DNA of 64,000 nt, from positions 558,001 through 622,000 of the forward strand of contig NW_020825354.1 of the NCBI RefSeq assembly GCF_003286085.1, in the 5' to 3' direction. Below the pieces are notes generated by a model. That model was not told where the DNA came from, searched no databases, and was given only the letters and a program-made list of their open reading frames with translations. The position numbers were made by a program, and so were the translations under genes. This DNA comes from Drosophila persimilis. Its lineage: Eukaryota > Arthropoda > Insecta > Diptera > Drosophilidae. The stretch's first letter is position 1. The number at the start of each line of letters is the position of its first letter. Shown here piece by piece: positions 61,426-64,000 of this stretch.

Positions 61426-61668
61426 ATGATCGAAGTGCCGTCGGGAGTATATTCGGCTGTTCTCAGACATTGCTGCATATGCTCTGCCGTTGACTCTGAG
61501 CATTCTCTCTGTCATAACTATTTGTTCATGCATCAGCATGAGCACAATACAATACACCCCTGGTGCTGCCCCTATTGTGGGGCTTCAATTAACTTACACA
61601 CCTGTAGGGAAGCAGGAGAGAGAGCAGTGCAAGGGCAGATGCTCAGCAAAAAACATTTAATATTTTGA
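61426..61668 (+). CDS. Possible small cysteine/histidine-rich ORF, 80 aa
   Basis: ATG at 61426 opens 80 codons with HCCICSAVDSEHSLC, MHQHEHN and WCCPYCG, a pattern of CxxC pairs and clustered His that could bind zinc. The start context is poor (TAC before ATG), no TATA or poly(A) signal is obvious, and a splice to the TGTTCTCAG acceptor inside it would read a different frame that contains a hydrophobic span instead. I cannot decide between these readings or exclude chance. Confidence 0.2.
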   Translation: MIEVPSGVYSAVLRHCCICSAVDSEHSLCHNYLFMHQHEHNTIHPWCCPYCGASINLHTCREAGERAVQGQMLSKKHLIF

Positions 61669-63684
61669 TTGAAGCTTCCGTAAGGACACCCCACTGAAAG
61701 GTATCCCGTGTGTTTCATGTGTGTATATGTTGTTTGCTGAGTGTTAACCAAATTAGTGGCGACTGTTGCATTGTTCCTTCATGCAACAAACAAAGCAAAA
61801 GGGTAAAACGCACACAGACAAGTGCATGTCTGTGTGTACGTACGTACATTGTCCCCTACTTACATATGCATGGGGCATTTCCAATTTTCCCTGGCATTGT
61901 TTTCCACACTGTGTTTCCTTGTGGTCGCATTTTCATGGCCCTTGGTGATTGCGGCGGAGCCAGGGCCCTGTGGCAGGCCAATCAAGCTGCAATTGTGGCC
62001 GCTGTTGTCAAACTACAGGAAAAATTCGTTGCATATTTGAGAGGCACAGTTTTTCGCGAGCTATGCGGAATGCGAATGCGAATGCGAATACGAATACGAA
62101 TACGAATCGGTTTGCATAAGTGATTGGTTCATTAAGAGGGTATCGTCGATTGCTCTGAAGAAAGGGGGATATCCCCGAAAACAGGGTCAACCCCTCGTGC
62201 GGAAGTGGTCCCTGGCTTTCATTTCCAGAAATCAAAGCATTCAAAATGGCTATAAATGTCCTTCATAAATAGTTCTACCATTCCCCCCCACCCACCGTTT
62301 ACCCATTCCGATTCAAGTGTCTATTATTCTCAGCATTTGCATCTGTATGTGTGTGCGTGCGGCGTGTCCTGAATGTGTATGGGGTCTCTACGAGTATTTC
62401 TACCTACATATGTACATCTATATATGTACATGTATGTGTCTCCATTTCGATGATGTGTGCATAGAATTGTTTATTCTACGAGTAGTTCCTGCCACCAAAT
62501 AGCAAAAGCAATCAGCATTCGTTCCAGCATCAGTCGCGTATAATTCGATCGTTTGCAGGTAATTCGAGTGGTGACAGAGCCCTACGTATGTATGTATGTT
62601 CCTCTGATTCCTATTCCCATTCCCTTTTGTATTCTCTTTTGTTGTTTCACTCTCAGTCACAGTTGGACAGTTGATGTTCACACTGACACAGGCGATGTAT
62701 CGAAAGAGTGATCCCAAATAGTAAAAGTAAAACTTTAAGATTATTCAAAAAATTCACTGTTTAAGGGCCGTATTGTAGTTGTGTTACTGTAACTCACTGT
62801 CCCGCGTTATGCGGTTGCGCTCCTCGGTCGATAGATAGAAATTTTACAAATTAATTCCCAAATAAATCTTTAAAATTGGCTAAAAATAAAGAAAATTCTT
62901 TTTTATATGAACATATATCGAATTTATTTTTAAAAATTATGGGAAACGCTAGATCCAATATGATTTTTCTAAGAAATATTGTTATTTTTGTTCTTTTGAA
63001 AGTTTCTTTTTACATTAAAAAGTCACGTTTTTTCCATTAATAGCCTTTCCATTCCCATTCGAACACTCTTTTGTTATAGTAATAATTTCCATCAAAAGTC
63101 ACCGGTCCTATTAAAACCGACAGAGTTGTTAGTATACAAATCACTGTTTCCTCTCATTAAGTGACAAAAGGAGCTACAATTTCCCTCTAATTAAGTGACG
63201 AAAAAAAAAGTAGGATTTTCCCCTCCATCAACAGAGCCTTTTTCCCTTATGACCGAAGCACTTTTCCGTTTGGGACTTTGGCTTCGCTTCGTTTTGTGGC
63301 TTGATTTGGTTTCCTATTCCATACGAAATGTGTGTGTGTGTTTGTATTAGCTTTTGTATCTGTGTTTGTATATCTCCTCTCTCTCTTTCTCTGTGTGTTT
63401 GTGTGTGTGTATATTTTCATTGTCTAAATAATAAACAGCCTCAGATATTTCACTCGCTTTACCAAATAGAAACAGAGACCCACACAGAAATCCCCACGGA
63501 AAGGGAGCTGTAGCCATAGAAAGTCAAATGAGAGATGGGAGAAGGTGGGGTCTCATAAGCATATGACTGCTACCTGGGGGGTGGAAAGCAGGAGGATACA
63601 GGAATATACATCTATGGATCGCTCGGATGTGTGGGTGTGTGTGTGTGTGTCGCCAGAGTGTTCCCATTGTCATTGTGGCGCAAA
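61669..63684. other. Gene-free stretch with simple repeats
   Basis: A GCGAAT/ACGAAT hexamer array lies at about 62068-62108, ATGTAC/TATGTA runs at 62405-62435, and TG and TC runs at 63328-63412. A degenerate CTCF-like motif in reverse orientation is at about 62801-62826. No supported gene. Confidence 0.45.
62068..62108. repeat. Hexamer array GCGAAT then ACGAAT
   Basis: Three or more GCGAAT units change to ACGAAT units without a break, showing unit drift within one array. Confidence 0.8.
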
Positions 63685-63846
63685 ATGACTTTGTCTTTCA
63701 TTATTTATATTTATTTGTTGTTGATGCTGTTTCTGCCTCTGCTGCCACTCGGCTCCTTTGCCACTTGCCGCATTGCCATCTTGTGTTGCAATAAGCGCCA
63801 GCGCAACGGAAATCTTAGCATACTTAAGTGGGCGCCAGCGCCCTAG
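63685..63846 (+). CDS. Possible 53-aa membrane micropeptide
   Basis: ATG at 63685 sits in a perfect fly start context (GCAAAATG). The 53 codons give one long hydrophobic stretch (FIIYIYLLLMLFLPLLPLGS), then CRIAILCCNKRQR, a Cys-flanked basic juxtamembrane patch, and a short tail ending at TAG 63844-63846. The plan resembles the single-pass proteins at 48180 and 57031, but no intron supports it, and T-rich DNA easily encodes hydrophobic runs. The window ends 154 bases later, so downstream exons cannot be excluded. Confidence 0.38.
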   Translation: MTLSFIIYIYLLLMLFLPLLPLGSFATCRIAILCCNKRQRNGNLSILKWAPAP

Positions 63847-64000
63847 AAGGCATGGACTGCAGTCTGGTCTGCCTTCTGCATTAAGGGACTACCACGACGA
63901 ATGCGCTGCCAAGTCCCTGGGCCAGCAGACAATCCGATTTACTGTCTGGAAGTGCCCACTGCACTGCCCACAACAAAACAGCTTAAGTACACTGCGAGAA
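63847..64000. other. Window end, no gene seen
   Basis: No open frame or signal that I can support in the last 154 bases. Confidence 0.4.

Overview
The window looks like nuclear DNA of a fruit fly (Drosophila). An obscura-group species is my guess, not a demonstrated fact. The reasons are compact protein genes with 57-74 base introns, CAAAATG-type start contexts, abundant CA/GA/GATA microsatellites, DINE-1/INE-1-like dispersed repeats, a decayed Tc1-family transposon, and long gene-poor stretches typical of neural-gene introns. There are no bacterial operons, CRISPR arrays or recognisable tRNA/rRNA genes.

Two layers of genes can be seen. (1) On the minus strand there is a series of short ATG-starting exons, each ending at a GT donor and each leaving the reading frame in phase 0: 58934-58848, 41191-41138 (weaker), 37723-37613, 36189-36127 and 20526-20452. 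With them go an initiator plus DPE promoter candidate at 23954 and a candidate zero-length recursive splice site at 32153/32154. I interpret these as alternative first coding exons of one very large minus-strand host gene whose common exons lie beyond the left edge. I do not recognise the gene, and the link between the exons is inference. (2) On the plus strand, opposite to the host, sit small compact genes: two intact members (2068-2413 and 17459-17816) and two or three decayed copies (5846-6071, 13094-13480, 50427-50213 on minus) of one tiny protein family with a conserved phase-0 intron; a secreted acidic protein (27476-28315); a 216-residue multi-pass membrane protein (51523-52373); and small single-pass membrane proteins at 48180-48476, 57031-57373 and possibly 63685-63846.

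Layout: 1-18 kb holds the small-protein family and its relics. 18-27 kb is mostly non-coding, with one host exon and a CpG-rich minus-strand promoter. 27.4-28.6 kb is the secreted acidic gene. 28.6-48 kb is intron-like with the recursive splice site, three host exon candidates, AT-rich DNA and microsatellites. 48-58 kb is a nested-gene cluster with DINE-1-like DNA, an ATCGAT motif cluster, a CpG-rich promoter-like patch and the Tc1 relic directly upstream of the 57 kb gene. 58.8 kb carries another host exon, and 59.5-60.2 kb a second DINE-1-like copy. The best candidate for something undescribed is the repeatedly duplicated and decaying small-protein family together with the crowd of tiny membrane-protein genes nested antisense in a multi-promoter host. 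All functional statements beyond sequence features are inference.
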